From Candidatus Methanomethylophilaceae archaeon (GTDB lineage Archaea; Thermoplasmatota; Thermoplasmata; Methanomassiliicoccales; Methanomethylophilaceae): a stretch of DNA of 27,390 bases. A program made the position numbers and the translations under genes. Location: NCBI GenBank assembly GCA_017455785.1, contig JAFSYZ010000230.1, positions 1-27,390 on the forward strand. The letters run 5' to 3'. Positions 7,377 to 15,595 of the stretch are shown here, one piece after another (positions within the stretch are counted from its first letter, which is position 1; each line of letters starts with the position of its first letter). The notes under the pieces are model-generated. The model was not told the DNA's origin. It saw only the letters and a list, made by a program, of their open reading frames with translations, and did no database searches.

Positions 7377-8327
7377 ATGCCGACGATTCTCAGACCTGAT
7401 GAGGTCCGTGCCAAATACGGCCCCATGTTCTGTAAGGGGCTGTACACCATCGTGGACGAGAAGAACGCATTGGTCAAGATCATCGAGACTTGTTCTGCAA
7501 GAGGCCCTATCGAGTGGGACACTGTGAACAGAAGGCGTACAGGCGGTGCGATCTACGACATGAGGCTTGACGGATATACCCTGACGATGGATGCCACCTT
7601 GGGTGAGAAGAAGCTGAACTTCGGCCCCGCATCATCCGAACTGGGAGGACAGGGAATAGAATCCATAACCGTCGAAGGGGACCGTGTCCACACTAAGTGG
7701 AGAGGTATCGCCGGTGCCGGAATGGGTGTGGGAGCATGTCTTCCACAGGCGGAAGGTGTCATCGAGACCATCTATCCCGACGATTTCAAGATGGGCGGTG
7801 CCCACACTGCATGTACAGAGATAATCACGCACAAGATGATCAGGGTGCTGATCGGTGTGGACGATACCGATACTCCGGAGAAGGGAGCATCCTGGGTCGC
7901 TACGTTAAAAATGGGCAAGAACTGTCCTCACGGCAGGTTCCTGGAGCACAAAATCATTCAGCTCAACCCGAAAGCACCAAACAAGACCACCAACTGCTGT
8001 TCCACCGCTGTGGCATTCGCAGTAAGGCCGGATGAAGTGGATAAACTGGTGGACTGGTGTGCCGATTTCATCAAGAAGGAGTCATACTCCGATGATACGG
8101 TCATGACAGTGTTCAAGGGACTGAAGCAGTCCGATGCACTCGTAAAGTGGAGCTGGGAGGCCAAGAGCATCCTCTACACACCCGAAGAAGCGGTACGTGT
8201 GGCAGAGGAGAACGATGTCGAGATCAAGTACATCACTGGTAAGAAAGGTGTCATAGGCGCTGTAGCAGCCATCGGGTGCTTCGACCTGGGTCTGAAGGCC
8301 GCCGGAGTGCCAGAGGATTTCGATTGA
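7377..8327 (+). CDS. Probable methanogenesis marker protein 11
   Basis: A 316-residue protein that I match from memory to methanogenesis marker protein 11, a family tied to methanogens and without a defined reaction. The central GVDDTDTPEKGAS segment (160-172) resembles the nucleotide-binding DDTD motif of TiaS, the tRNA(Ile2) agmatinylcytidine synthetase, and the C-terminal VIGAVAAIG (292-300) is also TiaS-like. The protein lacks the rest of TiaS and has its own N-terminal domain of about 155 residues. Cysteines occur at C207-C208 and elsewhere. ATG 7377 follows directly after the kptA stop, with GAGGAG nine bases upstream, so the two genes are coupled. An ATP-dependent modification of a nucleic acid or cofactor is a reasonable inference. 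The alternative is a divergent TiaS paralogue. Confidence 0.72.
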   Translation: MPTILRPDEVRAKYGPMFCKGLYTIVDEKNALVKIIETCSARGPIEWDTVNRRRTGGAIYDMRLDGYTLTMDATLGEKKLNFGPASSELGGQGIESITVEGDRVHTKWRGIAGAGMGVGACLPQAEGVIETIYPDDFKMGGAHTACTEIITHKMIRVLIGVDDTDTPEKGASWVATLKMGKNCPHGRFLEHKIIQLNPKAPNKTTNCCSTAVAFAVRPDEVDKLVDWCADFIKKESYSDDTVMTVFKGLKQSDALVKWSWEAKSILYTPEEAVRVAEENDVEIKYITGKKGVIGAVAAIGCFDLGLKAAGVPEDFD

Positions 8328-8328
8328 T

Positions 8329-9102
8329 ATGGGAATAGTAACCGACACCACGTACTCAATCTACGAGTCGAAACTTGAGAAGGAGGTCATGGAGGGCGAG
8401 ATGCCCCGCCATATAGCCATTATCATGGACGGTAACCGCAGGTATGCACGTGAGGTCCTCAAAGCGGAGGATACGAACATCGGTCACCGCATGGGCAAGG
8501 ACAAGGTGGAGGAGGTACTCAACTGGTGTCTCAACCTCAAGATCAGGGCAGTGACCGTATACGCGTTCTCGACGGAGAACTTTTCGCGCGAGGACAGCGA
8601 GGTGAACTTCCTGCTGGCACTTATCAGGGACATGCTCTATGACCTCGGTAACGACGAACGCATCCACAAGAACAGGATGCGTGTGAGGATGATCGGTGAC
8701 AGGGATCTTATCCCTGATGATCTGAAGGATGCCGTGGACTACGCCGAGGACAGGACCAAGGATTATGATGATTATCATTTCAACGTCGCTGTCGCATACG
8801 GCGGGAGGCAGGAGATCGTCAACGCCGTCAGGAAGGTCGCACAGGCTGTTAAGGACGGGGAGATGGACGTTGAGGACATAGATGAGGATTCGCTGTCCTG
8901 CAACATGTACACCTCCGACGATCAGGATCCGGACCTTGTACTTAGGACATCAGGAGAACTGCGTCTGTCCAACTTCCTGATATGGCAGCTGGCATATTCC
9001 GAATTGTACTTCACGGACGTCTACTGGCCGGGTTTCAGATACATCGACTTCCTCCGTGCGATCAGGGCATTCCAGCAGCGTCACAGGCGCTACGGTACAT
9101 GA
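8329..9102 (+). CDS. uppS: Cis-prenyltransferase (undecaprenyl/dolichyl diphosphate synthase)
   Basis: A 257-residue Z-type prenyltransferase that extends an allylic diphosphate with isopentenyl diphosphate to make a long polyprenyl diphosphate, the sugar carrier for archaeal protein glycosylation. Motifs are intact: IIMDGNRRYA at 31-40 with catalytic D34, STENFSR at 81-87, AVAYGGRQEI near 154-163, and RTSGELRLSNF at 206-216. The N-terminal extension of about 25 residues before the first motif is modest. ATG 8329 begins one base after the upstream stop, so it is likely in one transcript with kptA and the marker gene. It is the first of several isoprenoid genes in this window. Confidence 0.95.
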   Translation: MGIVTDTTYSIYESKLEKEVMEGEMPRHIAIIMDGNRRYAREVLKAEDTNIGHRMGKDKVEEVLNWCLNLKIRAVTVYAFSTENFSREDSEVNFLLALIRDMLYDLGNDERIHKNRMRVRMIGDRDLIPDDLKDAVDYAEDRTKDYDDYHFNVAVAYGGRQEIVNAVRKVAQAVKDGEMDVEDIDEDSLSCNMYTSDDQDPDLVLRTSGELRLSNFLIWQLAYSELYFTDVYWPGFRYIDFLRAIRAFQQRHRRYGT

Positions 9103-9120
9103 GCCGACCGTTCCCTTTAC

Positions 9121-9131
9121 CTAATATATAA
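9121..9131 (+). promoter_or_regulatory. TATA box for the radical SAM gene
   Basis: CTAATATATAA in the 43-base gap after uppS. Its centre is about 22-27 bases from the candidate starts ATG 9146 and ATG 9152, so a leaderless or nearly leaderless mRNA is predicted and the gene has its own promoter. Confidence 0.55.
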
Positions 9132-9145
9132 TGAACAGTTAGGGT

Positions 9146-10900
9146 ATGGCAATGGCAGACGACATCGTATTCATCCATGCACCCAGCGTTTACGACTTCA
9201 GGAAGAAGCCGATATTCTACGGGCCCGTGAGCGATGTTGTTCCGTCTTCACCGGTATTCGAGATGTACCCTATCGGATTCATGACGATGTCGTCGCATCT
9301 CGAGGCGGCCGGTTTCCGTACAAGGATAGTCAATCTTGCCGTGCAGATGCTGCAGAGCAAGAAGTTCGATGTGGAAGCGCGCATAAAGTCATTGCATGCC
9401 AAGGTCTATGCCATAGACCTCCACTGGATGCCGCACTGTCACGGTTCCATCGAGATCGCGAAGATAGTGAAGAAGTACCACCCCGATGCGATAGTCGAGT
9501 TCGGAGGATTCTCATCCTCCTACTTCTACGATGACCTGATCCAGCGTCCGTACATCGACATGGTCATGCGCGGTGATTCCACCGAACTGTCACATGTGAA
9601 GATGATGCAGATCCTGGAGAAGGGCGGCGACCTCTCCGAGGTGCCGAATCTCACATGGAAGGATAAGGAGGGAAGGGTGCATGTCAACGAGGTGTCATTT
9701 GTTCCAGATGACCTGGATTGGGTCAAGTTCGATTACGGGACGATGATCAAGAACACCATAAAGCATATGGACATCAAGGGCGCCCTTCCATGGCTTGGAT
9801 GGGACAAACTGCCGATGACATCGGTGTTCACCGTCAGGGGTTGTAACTACAACTGTGCCGAGTGCGGAGGTTCCCACGAGGCCAATGAGAGGCTCCTTTG
9901 CAGGCATAAAGCCGCATTCAGGAGTCCCGAGAAGCTTGCAGAGGACATCAGGGCGATAGGCGACTATCTCGATACACCTGTTTTCATAATCGGTGATCCC
10001 AGGCAGGGAGGCAAGGACTACGCCGAGCGCCTGTTCAGGGAGATCAACCGTCTGGGTGTCGACAACCACATAGCGTTCGAACTGTTCGTTCCTGCAGGTG
10101 ATGATTTCTTCAGCATGGTCAACCACTACATCGGAGAATACTCCATGGAGTTCTCTCCCGATTCCCACGATGAGATAGTCAGGCTTGCCATGGGTAAGGG
10201 TTATGACAACAAGTCGATTGAGAAAACGGTCACATCATCGTTCAAGAACGGCTGCGTCAGGTTTGACCTGTTCTACATGAACGGTCTTCCATCCCAGACA
10301 GTGGAGTCGGCCATGAACAGTGTCAGGGCCGCGAAGGGATTGTGGGAATCCGTCAAGAAGGACGATGGATTGTTCATCTACAACGCACCGTTCGCACCGT
10401 TCGTTGATCCCGGGAGCAGGGCCTTCGAGAACCCCGATAAATGGGGATACAGGTTCTTCGCCAGGACACTGGAGGAGCACAGGAGGCTCCTGGACAACCC
10501 ATCATGGAAGCTCGTTCTCTCGTATGAGACCAAGTGGATGACCAGAGACCAGATCGCCGACACATCCTATGATGCGGCCAACGAGCTGGCGAGGATAGAG
10601 TTCGAGGCCGGACGTATCCCTGAGGAGATGTACAGGACACGTGTGGAGAGGACGGAGTACGCACGCGACGTCATGAAGAGGATCGACGACATCATGGCCA
10701 TCGCCGACAAGGAGGAGAGGGAATCCAAGCTCTGGGGCATCAAGCAGGAGGGAGAGGATCTCATGAACTCCACTATCAACAACAAGAAGGACCTGGATTG
10801 GAAGACCGGTTCGATATGGTCCAACACACCCCGTGTCGTCAGGGGACTGCTGAAATCATACCTCCCCTTCAACAGAGGGAAGAGAAGGATGGGCCAGTGA
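9146..10900 (+). CDS. B12-binding-type radical SAM enzyme, substrate unknown
   Basis: A 584-residue protein with an N-terminal cobalamin-binding-like Rossmann region (about 1-150), then the radical SAM motif C233-x3-C237-x2-C240 in RGCNYNCAECGG, a TIM-barrel-sized region to about 470, and a charged helical tail. The classical base-off cobalamin motif DxHxxG is not complete: around D91-L-H93 the glycine is missing, so B12 binding is likely but not shown. It resembles archaeal radical SAM/B12 proteins of the Ta0216 type, named from memory. Members of this superfamily methylate unreactive carbons or make C-C bonds, including in archaeal membrane lipids and cofactors. The neighbour uppS hints at isoprenoids, weakly. 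In-frame ATG 9152 is an equally good start. It is convergent with proC. Confidence 0.82.
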   Translation: MAMADDIVFIHAPSVYDFRKKPIFYGPVSDVVPSSPVFEMYPIGFMTMSSHLEAAGFRTRIVNLAVQMLQSKKFDVEARIKSLHAKVYAIDLHWMPHCHGSIEIAKIVKKYHPDAIVEFGGFSSSYFYDDLIQRPYIDMVMRGDSTELSHVKMMQILEKGGDLSEVPNLTWKDKEGRVHVNEVSFVPDDLDWVKFDYGTMIKNTIKHMDIKGALPWLGWDKLPMTSVFTVRGCNYNCAECGGSHEANERLLCRHKAAFRSPEKLAEDIRAIGDYLDTPVFIIGDPRQGGKDYAERLFREINRLGVDNHIAFELFVPAGDDFFSMVNHYIGEYSMEFSPDSHDEIVRLAMGKGYDNKSIEKTVTSSFKNGCVRFDLFYMNGLPSQTVESAMNSVRAAKGLWESVKKDDGLFIYNAPFAPFVDPGSRAFENPDKWGYRFFARTLEEHRRLLDNPSWKLVLSYETKWMTRDQIADTSYDAANELARIEFEAGRIPEEMYRTRVERTEYARDVMKRIDDIMAIADKEERESKLWGIKQEGEDLMNSTINNKKDLDWKTGSIWSNTPRVVRGLLKSYLPFNRGKRRMGQ

Positions 10901-10926
10901 GGCCCTTATTTTAGATAATATAGTAT
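10901..10926. terminator. Short AT-rich convergent end between the radical SAM gene and proC
   Basis: Only 26 bases separate the two convergent stop codons. They contain TTATTTTAG on the plus strand and are AT-rich on both strands, which could serve as weak U-rich archaeal termination sites in either direction. No hairpin of note is visible. Confidence 0.3.
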
Positions 10927-11733
10927 TCAGTTAGCGTTGGCCATGCGTTTGGATTTCTCTGCGCTCGCCTTTATGGAGTCCTTGATCGCTTCCTTAACCT
11001 TCCTGTCCTCCATGACCTTCACACCCTCGATGGTGGTGCCTCCCGGAGAGCATACGCTCTGCTTGAGCTCATCCGGTTCTCTATCAGTTTCCATGACCGT
11101 CTTGGCGGATCCGAGCATCGTCTGAGCCGCCAGTTTCCTCGACAGTTCCTTGGACAATCCGAGCTGAACTCCCGCATCTATCATCGCGTCTATTATCATG
11201 AACATGAAGGCCGGCGAGCTTCCGCTGAGGCCTGTGACGGCATCGATATCCTTCTCATGGACCTCGAATGCGAAGCCGATCGCCTCCAATATTTCCTTCA
11301 CTTTTTTGCCATCCTCAGCTGTCGCTTTGGTCCCCAATGTGTAGCTTGACGCTCCTTCCAGGACGGTGCTGCAAACATTGGGCATAACGCGCACGATTTT
11401 ACTATCTGGCACATATGACTCTAAGGTACTGATTTTGACCCCTGCAGCTACACTTATCAACAATTTTTTCGTAGAATTTGCTGCGATATTCGTAGTCAAG
11501 ATGTCCTTGATCTGATTGGGTTTCACCGCTATCACGATGAGGTCGCTCTGTTCGAAGACCGGTCCGGGTTCGAGGTAACAATCCACTCCCAAACCCTCGA
11601 TACGGGCCTTCGTCGACTCCGATCTGCAGCATGCGACTATATCCTTCTTGCCGTAGAGTCCCTTGGCGACGATGCCCTCGATCATCGCCGTGGCCATCTT
11701 CCCTGCTCCGATGAAACCTATTCCGTATGTCAT
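10927..11733 (-). CDS. proC: Pyrroline-5-carboxylate reductase
   Basis: A 268-residue ProC that reduces 1-pyrroline-5-carboxylate to proline with NAD(P)H. It has the N-terminal dinucleotide-binding motif GFIGAGKMA at 6-14, AVKPN at 69-73, MPN at 117-119, GLSGSSPAF at 168-176 and the C-terminal SPGGTT at 229-234. Length is typical. ATG 11733 is supported by a TATA-like element about 25 bases upstream, giving a leaderless transcript. It is divergent from the fpo operon and shares a 134-base promoter region with it, though the proline pathway and Fpo have no known functional tie. Base composition matches the neighbours. Confidence 0.96.
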   Translation of the reverse strand: MTYGIGFIGAGKMATAMIEGIVAKGLYGKKDIVACCRSESTKARIEGLGVDCYLEPGPVFEQSDLIVIAVKPNQIKDILTTNIAANSTKKLLISVAAGVKISTLESYVPDSKIVRVMPNVCSTVLEGASSYTLGTKATAEDGKKVKEILEAIGFAFEVHEKDIDAVTGLSGSSPAFMFMIIDAMIDAGVQLGLSKELSRKLAAQTMLGSAKTVMETDREPDELKQSVCSPGGTTIEGVKVMEDRKVKEAIKDSIKASAEKSKRMANAN

Positions 11734-11754
11734 CGAACAGCGTAAACCGTCGGG

Positions 11755-11763
11755 TTAGATAAT
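11755..11763 (-). promoter_or_regulatory. TATA box for proC
   Basis: The minus strand reads ATTATCTAA. Its centre lies about 26 bases from the proC ATG, consistent with a leaderless mRNA. Confidence 0.5.
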
Positions 11764-11791
11764 CGTTCCCAAAGCGTTGGATAATGCTAAA

Positions 11792-11810
11792 ATAGGGTGT
11801 TTTCCCCTAT
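11792..11810. promoter_or_regulatory. Inverted repeat in the proC-fpoA divergent region, possible operator
   Basis: ATAGGG and CCCTAT form perfect 6-base arms around a 7-base spacer. The repeat lies between the two promoters, roughly 30 bases upstream of each TATA box. Position and symmetry fit a dimeric regulator site. The arms are short and the region is AT-rich, so chance is possible. The right arm also leads into a TATA-like CTATAATAA. Confidence 0.35.
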
Positions 11811-11836
11811 AATAAGTACGGGCGCGCTGATAACCC

Positions 11837-11849
11837 TTTAATAATTATA
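11837..11849 (+). promoter_or_regulatory. TATA box of the fpo operon
   Basis: TTTAATAATTATA. From the centre of its first half a start site about 26 bases downstream falls on ATG 11868 of fpoA, so the operon mRNA is predicted to be leaderless. This decides the fpoA start in favour of ATG over the GTG at 11862. Confidence 0.6.
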
Positions 11850-11867
11850 CGTCCTAGCCGAGTGCCA

Positions 11868-12230
11868 ATGTCACTAGTTGTGAATTATCTACCATGGTTG
11901 GTCCTGGTCGTATTATCGTTCGGGTTCGCACCATTGGCATGGTTCGTTTCAAGGCTATTCAGGCCTAGGAAGGTCACCGCGTGGCAGGATAAGACTTACG
12001 AATGCGGTTCCGAACCTATCGGTCAGGCACGCGTTCAGTTCAGGTTCCAATACTATTCATTCGGTATCATTTTTGTTGTCTTCGACCTCGTTGCCACCTT
12101 CTTGATGGTCTGGTCGGTGGCTTTCTCCGATTTGTCCAGTATGGGAAAATGTTGGGTCATCCTGTTCCTCGGTATGCTTCTCCTGGGAGTGGCTTATGCT
12201 CTGAAAAAGGAGGAAACCATATGGATATGA
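11868..12230 (+). CDS. fpoA: Fpo complex membrane subunit A (NuoA homologue)
   Basis: A 120-residue protein with three predicted membrane helices (about 7-30, 64-85, 95-112). The loop after the first helix contains ECGSEP at 45-50, the conserved NuoA/ND3 loop that sits near the quinone channel of complex I-like enzymes. It is part of the membrane arm at the junction with the peripheral arm. It is the first gene of the operon and has a leaderless start. Its 3' end overlaps fpoB, whose Shine-Dalgarno AAGGAGG (12207-12213) lies inside this gene. Confidence 0.93.
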   Translation: MSLVVNYLPWLVLVVLSFGFAPLAWFVSRLFRPRKVTAWQDKTYECGSEPIGQARVQFRFQYYSFGIIFVVFDLVATFLMVWSVAFSDLSSMGKCWVILFLGMLLLGVAYALKKEETIWI

Positions 12231-12787
12231 GCCTTTACCCCCATGCCGTAGCTATGAGCGCAGATGAGTTCATGACCTGGTCATCGGCAATGATCAACGA
12301 GATGTTGAGTGCCGGAGCCAAGAGATCGATCGACAAACTGACCGGTCCCATTTGGGCATGGGCTATGAGGAACTCTATGCACCCTCTGCACTTCGGTCTC
12401 GCCTGCTGTGCCATCGAGATGGCGGCGGCATCGGCACCGAAGTACGATGCAGAGCGTGTCGGTATGATCTACCGTTCATCACCCAGGCAGACGGATATCC
12501 TGCTCATCAATGGATGGATCTCAAAGAAGCTCCGTCCGGATATCAGGCGTCTGTACGAGGCCATCCCCGCACCCAAGTGGGTCGTGGCCATGGGCGAGTG
12601 CGCGATCTCCGGAGGTCCTTGGTATGACTCCTACAACATCGTCCAAGGTCTTGACCAGATCGTTCCTGTGGATGTCTACATCCCCGGATGCCCGATCAAG
12701 CCTGATGCGATGATCGACGGATTCATGCTGCTGCAGAAGAAGATAGATGCCTACTTCAAGAGAGGCGCAACATTAGCGGATTACTGA
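12221..12787 (+). CDS. fpoB: Fpo complex subunit B (NuoB homologue), N2 cluster
   Basis: A 188-residue protein carrying the four cysteines of the terminal [4Fe-4S] cluster N2: the tandem pair C62-C63 (LACCAIE), C127 (GECAISGG) and C157 (PGCP). N2 hands electrons to the lipid carrier site at the FpoB/FpoD interface. ATG 12221 is seven bases from AAGGAGG; the frame is open far upstream (to 12002) but only as the shadow of fpoA, and ATG 12227 is too distant from the ribosome site. It overlaps the fpoA stop. Confidence 0.96.
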   Translation: MDMSLYPHAVAMSADEFMTWSSAMINEMLSAGAKRSIDKLTGPIWAWAMRNSMHPLHFGLACCAIEMAAASAPKYDAERVGMIYRSSPRQTDILLINGWISKKLRPDIRRLYEAIPAPKWVVAMGECAISGGPWYDSYNIVQGLDQIVPVDVYIPGCPIKPDAMIDGFMLLQKKIDAYFKRGATLADY

Positions 12788-12791
12788 TACG

Positions 12792-13289
12792 ATGACCGAG
12801 GAAATGATTCAGGCACCTTCATACGAGGATGTCAACAAGCTGATCTCCGAGAAATTCGGGGAGAAGGTCGTCTTCAGGACGTCCACTAAGAAGAACGTCA
12901 AGGCAATCAACGAGAAGAGGAGGATCTTCCTTTCGACAGACAGAGACACCATCCTCGAGCTCTGTACGTACATCCACGACGTTCTTAATTTCGAACAAGC
13001 AACAAGCGTATGTGCGGTCGACTACATCGACCGTGTCCAGATCGTCTACCACCTGACGAACTACTTCACAGGTATCGTCATCGAGATCACTGTCGATCTC
13101 CCCGCAGACGACCTTCACATCCCGTCCGTCGCCCTCATCTGGGAGGGAGCCAACTGGCACGAGAGGGAGACATACGAGCTCTTCGGTGTCATATTCGACG
13201 GCCACCCCAAGCTGGAGAGGCTGCTGACACCGCAATCATACGAATTCTTCCCATTCAGGAAGTCATACAAGCTGAGGGGGTCCGAGTGA
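12792..13289 (+). CDS. fpoC: Fpo complex subunit C (NuoC homologue)
   Basis: A 165-residue peripheral-arm subunit of the 30 kDa complex I family. It shows the family signature WHERETYELFG at 122-132 followed by GHPKLERLL at 137-145. It carries no redox centre and scaffolds the FpoB/FpoD module. It is separate from fpoD, unlike the NuoCD fusion of E. coli. It begins four bases after the fpoB stop. Confidence 0.94.
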   Translation: MTEEMIQAPSYEDVNKLISEKFGEKVVFRTSTKKNVKAINEKRRIFLSTDRDTILELCTYIHDVLNFEQATSVCAVDYIDRVQIVYHLTNYFTGIVIEITVDLPADDLHIPSVALIWEGANWHERETYELFGVIFDGHPKLERLLTPQSYEFFPFRKSYKLRGSE

Positions 13290-13290
13290 G

Positions 13291-14424
13291 ATGGTTGAGG
13301 AGAGAATGAACACAGACAAGATGTGGATCACGATGGGTCCGCAGCACCCCTTCTCGCACGGTCTCTGGACCCTCAGGGTACATGCAGACGGAGAGATCAT
13401 CACGGACGCAGAACCGGAGATCGGTTACCTGCACCGCGGATGGGAGAAGGAATGTGAGAACAGGACCTACGCCAAGATCATCCCGATGGCAGACCGTCTT
13501 TGCTACTCTGCATCGATGACATGGTCCCACGTATTCTGTAAGGTCGCCGAGGAGGCATTGGACATCGAGGTCCCCGAAAGGGCACAGTACCTCCGTGTTA
13601 TCGCCGACGAGATCTGCCGTATCCAGTCGCACCTGATGTGGCTGGCCGCTGTAGGTACCGATCTGGGTAACCTTACGGTGTTCCTCTGGGCACTGAGGGA
13701 GAGGGAGTTCTTCCTGGACCTGAACATCAGGCTGTGCGGACAGAGGCTTACTACCAACTACCCGCGTATCGGCGGTGTGAGGAACGACATGCCCTACTAC
13801 TTCGAGAGGGACTGCATGAGATGTGTCGAGAGGTTCGAGACAGTCGGACTTCCCGAGATCATGAAGCTCGCTACGGATTCGTCACCCTTCGTGGGACGTA
13901 TGCAGGGTATCAAGTACCTCACCGCCAAGGATGTCGCCAACTGGGGAGTCACCGGTCCCGCAATGAGGGGATGCGGTGTCGACTACGATGTACGTCGCGA
14001 CGATCCCTATGACGCATACGGAGAGATCGACTTCGAGGTCCCCGTACTCAACAAGAACAACCCCAAGGGAGGAGATGCCTACGACAGGTTCCTCGTCAGG
14101 CTGGAGGAGATGTACCAGTCCTGTGAGATCATCAGGCAGGCATTCCAGAAGCTCCAGAGCATCCCCAAGGAGGCACCGTCACGTGTGAAGGTGCCTAGAT
14201 GCATCCCTGCGGGTACGCACATGGCGAAGATCGAGGACCCCCGTGGAGAGAGTATCATGTATCTGGTCTCCGACGGAACCGAGAAGCCCTGGAGGCTCAA
14301 GGTCCGCAGTCCGATCTTCGTGAACGTTTCATCGTCCAAACACATGGTCGACGGAGTCAGGATCGCTGATGTTCCAGCAATCATGGCAATGATCGATATG
14401 TGCCTCGGAGAGACTGACAGGTGA
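13291..14424 (+). CDS. fpoD: Fpo complex subunit D (NuoD homologue), carrier-site subunit
   Basis: A 377-residue 49 kDa-type subunit. The N-terminal GPQHPFSHG places H19 and H23, and DRLCY places Y72. H23 and Y72 are 49 residues apart, the same spacing as the quinone-site His38 and Tyr87 of the Thermus enzyme, so the pocket residues look conserved. The C-terminus ends in LGETDR, the usual end of this family, and the Ni-Fe hydrogenase cysteines are absent, so it is not a hydrogenase. ATG 13291 is listed; ATG 13306, with GAGGAG just upstream, is a plausible alternative. The stop codon is embedded in the GGTGAT ribosome site of fpoH. Confidence 0.96.
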   Translation: MVEERMNTDKMWITMGPQHPFSHGLWTLRVHADGEIITDAEPEIGYLHRGWEKECENRTYAKIIPMADRLCYSASMTWSHVFCKVAEEALDIEVPERAQYLRVIADEICRIQSHLMWLAAVGTDLGNLTVFLWALREREFFLDLNIRLCGQRLTTNYPRIGGVRNDMPYYFERDCMRCVERFETVGLPEIMKLATDSSPFVGRMQGIKYLTAKDVANWGVTGPAMRGCGVDYDVRRDDPYDAYGEIDFEVPVLNKNNPKGGDAYDRFLVRLEEMYQSCEIIRQAFQKLQSIPKEAPSRVKVPRCIPAGTHMAKIEDPRGESIMYLVSDGTEKPWRLKVRSPIFVNVSSSKHMVDGVRIADVPAIMAMIDMCLGETDR

Positions 14425-14428
14425 TAAG

Positions 14429-15595
14429 ATGGGACTCAGTATATTGGATTGGATTGTCTTCAAGAACCCAATGGCCAACGAGTACTATCCCTTCGGTGAT
14501 ATGTACAACCTGCCCTACGAGATCGGATACAAGCTCAGCGAGATCATCTTGGGTTTCGTCGCTTGGTTCCTGAACCTCTTCGTCCACGACAACCTCTGGT
14601 CACAGTGGCTGGTCAGCGATGTTGTCATGAACGTCCTGGCGATCATCCTGTTGGTAGTGGTAATATTCGGCGTCGGTTTCATCGTTAACCTGACCATGAT
14701 CTGGGAGGAGCGTAAGATCCTCGGTAGGCTCATGGACAGGCGTGGAACGCAGATCGGTCCTCTGGGATACTTCCAGTGTCTCGGTGACGGTCTCAAGACG
14801 TTCATGAAGGAGAACATCGCGCCCAAGGCGATCGACAAGAAGATTTACTGGTGGGGACTCGCTCTCGTTATCGGTACATCGGTTCTCCTCGCATGTATGG
14901 TGCCCCTTTCCGGAAGGTGGTTCATAGCTGACTACAAGGTCGGTCTCCTGATCCTCTTCGGAATGTTCGCACTCGCACCCTTCCTGATCCTTTGTGCAGG
15001 ATGGGCTCAGAACAACAAGTTCTCCCTTATCGGAGGTATGAGGGCCGCAGAGTTGATGATTTCTTATGAAGTCCCGATGCTCATTATCCTGGCCACATCA
15101 TGTCTTCTGGCGGGAGCATACGGAATCAACGATCTGGTTCAGTTCCAGAACGACCATCTGTGGTTCGTCATCCCTGAAATCATCGGTTTCTTCACATTCT
15201 TCGTCTGTGCCATCGCGGAGTCGGAGCGTGTCCCCTTCGATCTGTCGGAGGCAGAGGCCGAGTTGGTAGAAGGATGGCAGACAGAGTACGCAGGAATGAA
15301 GTGGGGTCTCATCATGCTTGCAGACTACTTCAGAGGATACGTCGCATGTGCGTTCATCGTCCTTCTCTTCCTGGGCGGATGGGCAATGCCATTCGCAGGT
15401 ACTGACACATGGTACGCTGAGATCTGGTTCCTGTTCAAGGTGTGTGCGGTGTTCGCCGCGTTCGTCTGGGCAAGAGGAGCCTTCCCGCGTGTCAGGACTG
15501 ATCAGATCATCAACATCGGATGGAGAGTGCTCATGCCTCTGTCCATCTTGAACCTGGTAGTGGTAGTCGCTATCAAACTGATGGGGTGGATGTGA
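14429..15595 (+). CDS. fpoH: Fpo complex membrane subunit H (NuoH homologue)
   Basis: A 388-residue ND1-type subunit with about eight membrane helices that forms the carrier-binding tunnel and couples it to the proton pumps. Family motifs are WEERKILGRLMDRRG at 92-106 and the acidic loop ESERVPFDLSEAEAELVEGW at 264-283. The first 60 residues include an amphipathic segment and a first helix near 36-52. GGTGAT three bases before the ATG is the ribosome site. The stop overlaps fpoI as TGATG. Confidence 0.96.
   Translation: MGLSILDWIVFKNPMANEYYPFGDMYNLPYEIGYKLSEIILGFVAWFLNLFVHDNLWSQWLVSDVVMNVLAIILLVVVIFGVGFIVNLTMIWEERKILGRLMDRRGTQIGPLGYFQCLGDGLKTFMKENIAPKAIDKKIYWWGLALVIGTSVLLACMVPLSGRWFIADYKVGLLILFGMFALAPFLILCAGWAQNNKFSLIGGMRAAELMISYEVPMLIILATSCLLAGAYGINDLVQFQNDHLWFVIPEIIGFFTFFVCAIAESERVPFDLSEAEAELVEGWQTEYAGMKWGLIMLADYFRGYVACAFIVLLFLGGWAMPFAGTDTWYAEIWFLFKVCAVFAAFVWARGAFPRVRTDQIINIGWRVLMPLSILNLVVVVAIKLMGWM

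Noticed and set aside
12002..12220. Upstream extension of the fpoB frame by 73 codons
   Set aside because: This part is fpoA read in another frame; the ribosome site at 12207-12213 fixes the start at 12221.
13291..14424. FpoD as the large subunit of an energy-converting Ni-Fe hydrogenase
   Set aside because: The N- and C-terminal Ni-binding CxxC motifs are absent and the full set of Fpo genes surrounds it.
15520..15594. Upstream extension of fpoI
   Set aside because: It is fpoH in another frame and lacks NuoI-like sequence.
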